Assembly: GCF_000380165.1 (NCBI RefSeq)
Contig: NZ_KB904659.1
Coordinates: forward strand, 1 to 64,000
Length of the DNA stretch: 64,000 nucleotides
Direction of reading: 5' to 3'
Source of the DNA: Wenjunlia vitaminophila DSM 41686
GTDB lineage: Bacteria; Actinomycetota; Actinomycetes; Streptomycetales; Streptomycetaceae
Notes under the pieces: generated by a model
Told to the model about the DNA's origin: nothing
The model's database searches: none
The model's input: the letters and a program-made list of their open reading frames with translations, nothing else
Translations under genes and position numbers: made by a program
Shown: in pieces, positions 7,536-14,268 of the stretch
How positions within the stretch are numbered: position 1 is the first letter of the stretch
Layout: each line of letters opens with the position of its first letter

Positions 7536-9176
7536 TCAGCTTCCCGGCGTGGAGCCGCCGCGACAGCGTACGGCCCAGTCGGCGTCGTTGACCGGCTGGG
7601 CGACCAGGTCCCGCATGCCCAGGTGGGTGGGCGCCGCACCGGCGCGGGCATCGCCTTCTTCCTGGGAACAAGGCCCCAGGATGAACTCGCCCACACTGGA
7701 TTCCGTCCGCCAGTCCAGACCGAAGGCACGAGCGGCGGCATCGGAGTCGCCGCCGCCGAGCGCACACGGGGCAAGACCCATGGCTGTGGACACTAAGTAC
7801 AGCGTTTGTTGGAGCACGCCTACTTCTTTCAGTATGGCGGCGTACCACATTCCGCGGTACTTCCATGACATCCGACTGAACCGCGAGGTCATGGTGAGCA
7901 GCACCGGAGGAGGGGCGAGCAGGCCTGCGCCGGTCTGTGCGGCGTAGAGCAACTCCCTGACGTCGTTCTCGTTCCGGCTCACCAGGACCAGGGCATGGCC
8001 GTGCGGGTCATAGTAGTAGATGCCGCGGTCGGTGGTTCCGTCTCCCCGGCCCAGCGTCACATAGATCTCCAGTGAGTACGCGGCCCCGCCACTGGGGTAC
8101 GGACGGGAGGTGGCGATGGGGCGGCCCGAGTCCTTCTCCGAGGTGGAGAACACCGCCCGGACCCGAGCGGACCTGTACAGCAGTTCACCGAGCTGGTCCG
8201 TGGTCACCGGCGCGTCCGCGTAGCAGCGCACCGAACGGCGCTGTTCGAGCGCTGCGGTCAACGACATGTCATCCACCAGCAACTGCTCCAGGGGCGGCCG
8301 GTACAGCTCCACCCGGGGACCCTCGGGCACGGTCTTCAGCAGGGGCTCGGGGGAGACCATGCCGAGGAACGGGTAGGTGGCCCCGTAGGGCTCGTCGTGC
8401 CGACCCCGCCGGCTGCGCGTGTGGAACAGCAGGTCACGACCGGACCAGGTGATCAACGCTGGGTCGCGGTCCTCGGCGAACGACGGCCCGGCGCCCCCGT
8501 CCCCCGTCCCCGGCGGGTCCCCGGACTGCGCGAGCACCACCATGCCGGCGGCCACGAGGTACCGTACGATCTGGAGCACCGCCTCCTCGGGCAGCCCCTG
8601 GGCCCTGGCCAGGTCCTGGGCGGTGCACGGCCGGGCCAGTGAGGAGACCAGGTAGGCCGCCTCCGGACTGTGCAGCACCACCCGGTGCAGTGACATCGCG
8701 GACTCCAGGATCAACGAGCCGTCCTCGGTCCGCATCGACGCGAACCGGGAGAGCCGCGCCGGCATCGAGATGTCATCGGGCAGGGTGAACACCGCCTGCC
8801 GGGTCATCGGGACCACCGAGATCAGCGGGGGATCGGTGGACTCCACCGCCAGTGAGCGCACCACCAGGTACTGGAGTTGGTTGAGAAGTGTGTGCAACTG
8901 GGCCAGCTCGCCCCGGATCTCGCCGGCCGACCCGCCGGGGCCCTCGGCGTCCTTCAGGCGCGAGGCGACGGCGTTGTTGAGCGACACGGGGCCGAAGGTC
9001 ATCCGGCGCAGCGCCTCGCGCGCCATGGTGCCGAGGTTCTTCAGGCGCACCACGCCCCATGGTGTGCGCATCAGCGCCTGGTCGGCGTCCAGTTCGAGAT
9101 CGACGTCCTCGCGCAGCGACCACAGCTCGACCTGCCGCACGCGAGGGTCACCGGTGATGCACGACTCGGTGGCCAC
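7536..9176 (-). CDS. SagB-type azoline dehydrogenase (FMN nitroreductase fold)
   Basis: A 546-residue protein. The C-terminal half is a SagB/ThcOx nitroreductase-fold domain: LEQRRSVRCYADAPV, then RPYPSGGAAYSLEIY, and late WKYRGMWYAAILKEVGVLQQ and MGLAPCALGGGD blocks. The N-terminal 270 residues are the helical extension common to large SagB proteins. The family oxidises thiazolines/oxazolines to thiazoles/oxazoles with FMN. A GTG at 9176 is preferred because GAAGGAG sits 5 nt upstream. An ATG at 9248, one base after the YcaO stop, is possible by coupling but adds an uncharacteristic 24-residue tail. It lies immediately downstream of the cyclodehydratase, as in linear azole peptide operons. 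Confidence 0.92.
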   Translation of the reverse strand: MATESCITGDPRVRQVELWSLREDVDLELDADQALMRTPWGVVRLKNLGTMAREALRRMTFGPVSLNNAVASRLKDAEGPGGSAGEIRGELAQLHTLLNQLQYLVVRSLAVESTDPPLISVVPMTRQAVFTLPDDISMPARLSRFASMRTEDGSLILESAMSLHRVVLHSPEAAYLVSSLARPCTAQDLARAQGLPEEAVLQIVRYLVAAGMVVLAQSGDPPGTGDGGAGPSFAEDRDPALITWSGRDLLFHTRSRRGRHDEPYGATYPFLGMVSPEPLLKTVPEGPRVELYRPPLEQLLVDDMSLTAALEQRRSVRCYADAPVTTDQLGELLYRSARVRAVFSTSEKDSGRPIATSRPYPSGGAAYSLEIYVTLGRGDGTTDRGIYYYDPHGHALVLVSRNENDVRELLYAAQTGAGLLAPPPVLLTMTSRFSRMSWKYRGMWYAAILKEVGVLQQTLYLVSTAMGLAPCALGGGDSDAAARAFGLDWRTESSVGEFILGPCSQEEGDARAGAAPTHLGMRDLVAQPVNDADWAVRCRGGSTPGS

Positions 9177-9249
9177 GGGTGCTCCTTCGTCGATGCCACC
9201 GGGGCCGCAGCGCCACCGGCGGCAGGGGGTGTCGTTCCAGACGGACATG

Positions 9250-11670
9250 TCAGACGAACATGGGAACGGGGTTGAGCTCCTCGTACGCCCGGGGGCTGGC
9301 CAGCCGCCCGAGCCGTACCGGTGCGTCGTACAGGCGGCCCGGCGCGAACCTGGCCCGGAAGTGGCGCAGCCCGGGGACCACGACCTTGACCACGGGCAGC
9401 CCGATGTCGGCTCTGGTCTGGTCCAGGACCAGCAGCTCGAGGCCGTGCGCCCGCACCAGTGACTCGATCGCCTCCACGTCGTCCCTCAGGTCGCAGCGCG
9501 GGACGAAGGAGAAGTCCCAGGGTGCCCGCGCCGGTGCCTGCGGGTCCGGGCCCACGTAGGGCTGGTCCTCCACCGTGGCCCCGGTCCACCACCGCAACAG
9601 CTCGGGGCTGCGTGAACCGTAGCCGGTGCCGTCGGGCTTGGCGTCCACCACGAACGGCAGCATCTGGTTGAGCTCGCCGACCGCTCGCCGCAGCGCGATC
9701 AGCGGGTCGAAGTGCGCCCCGAAGCCGAACACGATGTCCTGGTACCCCGTGGGGCGCCGGGAGACCGCGACCACGGTGGGGATGCCCAGGTCGGAGGTGA
9801 GGTCGAGCGCCCACAACTCCCGGTCGAGGTCGGCGTAGACCTGCCGTGTCTCCTCGACCCACGGGTCGCCGAAGGCGTCGAGGTCCAACGCGGGCTGGAT
9901 GGTGCGGTTGTACCACCACAGCGCGGCGGCGTCCCGCTCCACCAGCTCGAGGAACCCGTGCACCACGGCGTCCTCCAGGCTGCTGCCCGAGGCGTTGCCG
10001 TTGGAGTCGGCGAACGTGAAGCGCCGCCCCGACGCGGCGGGTGCGCGGTAGTACAGCATCGAGGTGGGCAGCATCCGCTGCCGCCGCTCGGTCAGCGACC
10101 ACAGCGGCGTCCAGTCGATCTCGGCCTCCTCGTCGAACGGCTCGACGACGCGGTGGGACGAGCCGTGCCTGGCGTTCCACGCGTGCCGGTCGGCGAACTG
10201 CCTCTCGTGGTAGAGCTGGCAGGCGTCCGGGTGCACAGCCGCGTCGCCGAGTGACCGGTACGAGGCCCGGACGCGCAGCTCGTCGCCCTGGAAGTGGCCG
10301 CAGTGCCGCTCCAGTGCCTCGCACAGCGCGCTGACCCGTGCGTGCACCGCGGTGACGCCCTTGCCGCCGTTCTCCCGGCGCAGTCCGGCGCTGATCTCCG
10401 CCAGGTCCTCGTCGCCGGTGGCGACGTTGGGCCCGGACCGGAAGACGTTGAGGTGGCCTGGTCCGCGGCGGTCCGGCTCGATCGCCTTGACCACGCCGGT
10501 GACCGGGCTGACCAGGTGCCCGTAGGCGGCGAGCATCTGCTCGGGCCGCAGGGCACGGTGATCGCCCGACAGCATGGCGACCTTGGGCCGGGAGTTGATC
10601 ACCACGGGGCGGGAGGTGGCCTCCGCGACCAGGGAGGGGTCGCCGCAGGCGGAGCACTGCGGACGGGCCCGCAGCGGATGGGTACGGCTCTCGAGGGAGA
10701 GACTGTCCAGGACCCAGACGCCCTGCTGGGCCGGGTGGCGGTGGCCGGCAAGCCACTTGACCGCCTCCAGGGCCACGAGCCGTGCGCCCAGGCCGTCGAG
10801 GGCGGCGAGACCGCCGACCGGCCGCGGCACCGGGCCACTGCGGCCCAGGGCGCGCTGGACGTGCCCCTCCGCCTGGCGGTGACCCCGCAGCCGGTGCGCG
10901 AGGCAGTGCCAGCACGGGCCGCCGGCACGGAAGGCCGGGCCGACCCACAGGTCGGCGCCGACCGGCTTGGCCAACAGCCAGGGCCGGCCCGACGCGCGGT
11001 GGGCGGCGTCCACCGCGGCGAGCTCGTCGCTGAGGTAGTCCTCGCAGAGCACCACCGTGAGGTCCGCGGCGCCCACGTCCGCGGCGCCCACGTCCGCCGC
11101 GGGGCGGCAGCCGTGGGCGTCGGACGCAGCGGTGCCGGCGGTGGGCCCGTGGTCCGGGGTGGCGGTGTGGTCGGTGGGGGACTGACCGACGACCGCCTCG
11201 TCCGGCTCCACGAGCACCTCGACGCCCGAAGCGGCGAGCAGCGCGGCCACCTCGGCGGTGTCCACGGCGCCCACCGCCACCACACGGACCCGTCCGGCGG
11301 TGGTGCGGGCATGGGCCGCGACCCCGTCCAGACCCGCGAGACCCCAGTAGACCTCGGCAGCCTCGGCCCGCCGGTCCGGCTCGGCGCCCGCCGGCCGGCG
11401 CTGGAGCAGCCCGACCCGGGCGAGCCGGTCCGTCAGACCTTCGATGTCCGAGACTCCCGTGGCCCACGGGGTCTGGTCGGCGAGGGCGGCCAGATCTCGC
11501 GTGCCGTCGAGCAGAGGGGCGAGCTCCTCGAGCTCCACCCCTCGAATCACCGAGACGTTCCGTTCGGAGAAGAGGTAGGTTGCCTCTCCGCGGACCACCT
11601 CTGCGCGTAGATGACGCTTGAAACCCAGCAGTTCGCCCCCGGGGGGACGGTCATCCGCTGGTGTGGTCAC
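9250..11670 (-). CDS. fused leader-binding/ThiF-like and YcaO azoline cyclodehydratase
   Basis: An 806-residue fusion. Residues about 1-345 are a leader-recognition/E1-ubiquitin-like (ThiF-related) region: a predicted RiPP recognition segment near 10-60, then a degenerate Rossmann-like part. Four cysteines (CWHC at 253/256, CSAC at 339/342) are arranged like a structural zinc site. Residues about 365-806 form the YcaO domain with ATP/Mg-binding acidic motifs SALCEALERHCG (Glu451/454) and GFLELVERDA (Glu575/578), and a proline-containing C-terminus ending NPVPMFV. Azoline-forming YcaOs use ATP to cyclise Cys/Ser/Thr of a leader-bound peptide. The GTG start overlaps the precursor stop (GTGA) and is preferred to an upstream frame that runs antisense-like through the precursor gene. 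Confidence 0.93.
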   Translation of the reverse strand: MTTPADDRPPGGELLGFKRHLRAEVVRGEATYLFSERNVSVIRGVELEELAPLLDGTRDLAALADQTPWATGVSDIEGLTDRLARVGLLQRRPAGAEPDRRAEAAEVYWGLAGLDGVAAHARTTAGRVRVVAVGAVDTAEVAALLAASGVEVLVEPDEAVVGQSPTDHTATPDHGPTAGTAASDAHGCRPAADVGAADVGAADLTVVLCEDYLSDELAAVDAAHRASGRPWLLAKPVGADLWVGPAFRAGGPCWHCLAHRLRGHRQAEGHVQRALGRSGPVPRPVGGLAALDGLGARLVALEAVKWLAGHRHPAQQGVWVLDSLSLESRTHPLRARPQCSACGDPSLVAEATSRPVVINSRPKVAMLSGDHRALRPEQMLAAYGHLVSPVTGVVKAIEPDRRGPGHLNVFRSGPNVATGDEDLAEISAGLRRENGGKGVTAVHARVSALCEALERHCGHFQGDELRVRASYRSLGDAAVHPDACQLYHERQFADRHAWNARHGSSHRVVEPFDEEAEIDWTPLWSLTERRQRMLPTSMLYYRAPAASGRRFTFADSNGNASGSSLEDAVVHGFLELVERDAAALWWYNRTIQPALDLDAFGDPWVEETRQVYADLDRELWALDLTSDLGIPTVVAVSRRPTGYQDIVFGFGAHFDPLIALRRAVGELNQMLPFVVDAKPDGTGYGSRSPELLRWWTGATVEDQPYVGPDPQAPARAPWDFSFVPRCDLRDDVEAIESLVRAHGLELLVLDQTRADIGLPVVKVVVPGLRHFRARFAPGRLYDAPVRLGRLASPRAYEELNPVPMFV

Positions 11671-11900
11671 GCGTGGCCGCCGGCGTGCGGTTCGTCGGGC
11701 TGCGGCGAGCTGAAGCAGTAGGCGGGCTCGGCGCTGAAGCAGTAGCCGGCACCCTCGGCGTTGAAGCAGTAGCAGAACGCCTGGGCGTCGTTCTCCCGCA
11801 GCGGCGCGCCCCACCACGGGTCGAGCTCCTCGATGACAAGCTCGGGCACGATGGTGTCCGGGGCGTCGGTGGCCATGGACGACATGATGGTGTCACTCAT
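11667..11900 (-). CDS. azole RiPP precursor peptide with three YCF repeats
   Basis: A 77-residue peptide starting at the ATG preceded by AGGGGG (6-nt spacing); an in-frame ATG five codons earlier has no such site. The acidic N-terminal part, with VPELVIEELDPWWGAP (residues 18-33), looks like a leader. The C-terminal core carries four cysteines (43, 45, 54, 62) in three near-repeats: YCFNAE (44-49), YCFSAE (53-58) and YCFSSP (61-66), plus Ser56/64/65. An Asp/Gly/His tail follows. The stop overlaps the YcaO start. Cys and Ser are the residues azoline cyclodehydratases modify, so up to four thiazoles and some oxazoles are possible. The exact cleavage site and product are unknown; the sequence resembles no precursor I can name. 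Confidence 0.88.
   Translation of the reverse strand: MSDTIMSSMATDAPDTIVPELVIEELDPWWGAPLRENDAQAFCYCFNAEGAGYCFSAEPAYCFSSPQPDEPHAGGHA
11709..11772. repeat. three direct repeats encoding the YCF units of the precursor core
   Basis: On the plus strand the 13-mer G(C/T)TGAAGCAGTAG occurs at 11709-11721, 11733-11745 and 11760-11772, spaced 24 and 27 nt (8 and 9 codons). Each encodes Tyr-Cys-Phe-(Ser/Asn) on the minus strand. The same codons are used in every unit, which suggests recent internal duplication of the core. Confidence 0.85.
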
Positions 11901-12202
11901 CTGGGTCCCCCTCATTCACATGAGCGCCGCCGGAGCGGCGGCGGCTGTCGAACAGGAGTCTGCTGTGATCCACGCCTTGGTCACCAGTGGCAATTTCATG
12001 GCCGGGGGCTGAAATCTTCATAGTGGGCGTCGGATGAGGTCAGGAAGAGTCTCATGAAGCCCTCACTGGCCCGCGTGCTCACGGCGTGACATGTTGCATC
12101 CACGGTCGGTCAAGTCCGACCGGTCCGGCGGTGCAGGACTCCTCAACTCCGACTCCTGCGAAACCCCGTCGGACTAACCCAAAGCCGGGGGACAAAACGA
12201 CC
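11901..12202. promoter_or_regulatory. divergent control region between precursor operon and SARP gene
   Basis: This 302-nt region separates the minus-strand precursor operon from the plus-strand SARP gene, so it should hold both promoters. It contains CTTCAT (12016-12021) with ATGAAG (12054-12059), a 6-bp inverted repeat. A second inverted repeat is GGTCGG-TCAAGT-CCGACC (12104-12121). Either could be an operator. I could not identify a convincing SARP heptamer tandem. Confidence 0.4.
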
Positions 12203-13030
12203 ATGGAGATTCGAGTACTCGGACCGCTGACGGCGCAGGAGAACGGTGTCTCGATCGTGCCCAGCGCCGGGAAGCCGCGGCAGGTCCTCGCCCTGCTGGC
12301 CATCCGGGCCAACGAGGTCATGCCTGTCCTGTCCCTGATGGAAGAGCTCTGGGGCGCCGAGCCGCCGCGCAGTGCTCCCACCACGTTGCAGACGTACATA
12401 CTCCAGTTGCGGCGACGCATCGCCGACCTGCTTGAGAAGTGCAATCCCGGTAGTGGCCAGCAGGCCAAGGACGTCCTGGTGACCCGGCACGGCGGGTACC
12501 TGCTCGACGTCCAGCCGGGTTCCGTGGACGCCCACGAGTTCGACCGCCTCGCGGCAGCGGGGAGCCAGGCGCTCGAGGCCGGCGACGACGAGGCCGCGGT
12601 GCGCCTGCTGCGCCAGGCGCAGGACCTCTGGCGTGGCCCGGCGCTGGTTGACGTCCCGGTGGGCGCCCGGCTCGAACTCGAGGTCACCAGGCTCGAGGAG
12701 GACCGGCTCGGCGTGCTGGAACGCCGCATCGGCGCCGAGATGCGCCTGGGTCGCCACCACGAGCTGCTCAGCGAACTGGCGGTGCTCGCCGCCCAGCACC
12801 CGCTGCACGAGGACCTCCAGGCCCAGTACATGATCGCCCTCTACCGCTCCGGCAGGCCGTGGCGGGCGCTCGACGTGTACACCCGACTGCGCGACACCCT
12901 CGTGGGTGAGCTCGGACTTGAGCCCTCCCCGCGGCTCCAGCGGCTCCAGCGTGCCGTCCTGGCCTGTGACCCGGCCCTGGACGAGCGCGGCGGGCGCGGC
13001 GGTCGGATCCCGGAGCGCTTCGCCGTCTGA
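12203..13030 (+). CDS. SARP-family transcriptional activator
   Basis: A 275-residue Streptomyces antibiotic regulatory protein. The N-terminal OmpR-like winged helix includes MEIRVLGPLTAQENG, KPRQVLALLAIRANEVM and the TLQTYILQLRRRI recognition region. A bacterial transcriptional activation (BTAD) domain follows with ALEAGDDEAAVRLLRQA, LRLGRHHELLSELAVLAAQHPLHE and ALYRSGRPWRALDVYTRLR. It has no ATPase extension, so it is a small SARP. The ATG at 12203 begins exactly at the conserved domain edge and follows a GGGGG box. SARPs bind direct repeats upstream of their pathway genes. Divergence from the precursor gene makes it the probable pathway-specific activator, perhaps alongside the two-component pair. 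Confidence 0.92.
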   Translation: MEIRVLGPLTAQENGVSIVPSAGKPRQVLALLAIRANEVMPVLSLMEELWGAEPPRSAPTTLQTYILQLRRRIADLLEKCNPGSGQQAKDVLVTRHGGYLLDVQPGSVDAHEFDRLAAAGSQALEAGDDEAAVRLLRQAQDLWRGPALVDVPVGARLELEVTRLEEDRLGVLERRIGAEMRLGRHHELLSELAVLAAQHPLHEDLQAQYMIALYRSGRPWRALDVYTRLRDTLVGELGLEPSPRLQRLQRAVLACDPALDERGGRGGRIPERFAV

Positions 13031-13183
13031 CGGCGGCTGCGACGGAGCCTGTGGTTGGGTCAAGGCTCCAGCCACGCTCCGTGGGAACCCGAGTTGTATC
13101 TGAGGCGTGATCCCCAAGATTCCGACACAGTGCGTCACATTCACCGGGAGCCTGCTGCCGGGAATCCTGTGAAGGAGCGGAAC

Positions 13184-13462
13184 ATGGGGACCCCCGAGGC
13201 CGTCGACAGCGAGAGCGTTTTGCGTGACTGGTTGATCGACCGGCTGAGTCTTTACCTCCAGTGCGGTCGCGGCCGGATCGAGGTCGATGTGCCGTACGTC
13301 GAGTACGGGCTGGACTCGGTGGCCTCGCTGAGCCTCATCGGCGACATCGAAGCGGAGTTCGGACTCAGTCTCGAACCCACGCTGGCCTGGGACTATCCCA
13401 CGGTCACGGCTCTGGCGGGCTTACTCGCCAGCCGGCTCTCCGCCTCTCTCGGGGCTGCGTAG
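13184..13462 (+). CDS. acyl carrier protein (second of two), with TTA codon
   Basis: A 92-residue stand-alone carrier protein with phosphopantetheine serine Ser45 in YGLDSVASL. The ATG at 13184 follows AAGGAG with a 7-8 nt gap, after which the protein aligns in length with the first carrier protein of the cluster. Codon 80 (13421-13423) is TTA, rare in such GC-rich DNA and read only by the bldA-type tRNA in these organisms. That suggests translation is limited to late development. A strong hairpin terminator follows 22 nt after the stop. It may receive a second acyl or aminoacyl unit, or replace the first carrier at a later step; the partner enzymes are not evident. Confidence 0.9.
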   Translation: MGTPEAVDSESVLRDWLIDRLSLYLQCGRGRIEVDVPYVEYGLDSVASLSLIGDIEAEFGLSLEPTLAWDYPTVTALAGLLASRLSASLGAA

Positions 13463-13484
13463 TCGGCAACGGCGGTCACGGCTC

Positions 13485-13524
13485 AAGGCCCCTGTCGGGT
13501 GTGCCACACCTGACAGGGGCCTTT
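13485..13524 (+). terminator. strong hairpin terminator after the second carrier protein
   Basis: AAGGCCCCTGTCGGGTGTG pairs with CACACCTGACAGGGGCCTT across an almost loopless centre (one G:U pair), followed by TTT. It starts 22 nt past the carrier-protein stop and probably ends the SARP-carrier transcript. Confidence 0.85.
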
Positions 13525-14268
13525 GGCGTGTCCGGTCCCGCTGGCGGTACCGCGGGGGGCGTCATCCTGGCGACCGGTCCCGCGCCGCCCGCGGCGTACC
13601 GGCCGCTCGCCGACCCGCCGCCCGCCGTGGGACCGCCCCTGTGGTTCGGGCGGGCCTCGCTGCCCGCGGGCGGTGGCCTTCCCCCGGGCGCGAGCGGATT
13701 CCGGCAGGTGCCCAGAAGGCGCCCGTGGGGGCGCGGTCTCCGGCGCCGTCGCGGCTCCCGGGTCCGTGCGGCCCTTGCGCCCGCGGGGCTCCAGCGGCGG
13801 GCTCCTCCACGGCGGTGGCGCTCGCGAGCCGTTGTGGCGTTGCCCCGGGTGGGCCGTGACGTCCCCGATCCGCCCCTTGGAATGGCCGACTCCGGGTGAC
13901 AGAAGTCGTACAGGTGTGTCCGATAACCCGACAGGGTGACGTTTTCTGACGGCCGAACCCCGGTTGGGCGGCCGTTTCAGCCATGCGCCGTTCCCGCCAG
14001 CGACGTGATCCTGTCATGATCCATTCTTGTGAACCGTCATGGATGGCGCATGAACATCCACTCCCTTGACGTCCCCGTACGCTCCGCCGTCCCACCTTCC
14101 CGGTCGATCACCCTCGATGGCTGTGGCGTGTACGGACGGTGAGCGTTCCGTGTCGTTGGGGCTGGCGGGTTCCGGTGCCTGGTCTCGCCGCTTGACCGCG
14201 CCTTGAGTGCTTCCTCTCATCCTCACTTCCAATGATGTGAGGGTGTGAGGACTTGGAGGGACGGGTCT
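13525..14268. promoter_or_regulatory. 744-nt intergenic region with operator-like CCTCAC-N10-GTGAGG
   Basis: No credible gene is seen here; the open frames are GC-skew artefacts without start signals. The last 250 nt are AT-richer. They contain ATCCAT/ATGGAT (14019-14024/14039-14044) and a perfect CCTCAC (14221-14226) / GTGAGG (14237-14242) inverted repeat, with another GTGAGG at 14245. The latter sits just upstream of the GGAGGG box of the next gene, the position expected for an operator. Confidence 0.45.

Noticed and set aside
9071..11467. 798-residue frame overlapping the YcaO gene on the same strand
   Set aside because: Arg/Gly/Ala-rich frame-shifted shadow; the YcaO motifs are all in the other frame.
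5208..12202. Canonical SARP heptamer tandem repeats
   Set aside because: Looked for in both intergenic regions; only inverted repeats and isolated TCAAG-like elements found, not regularly spaced direct heptamers.
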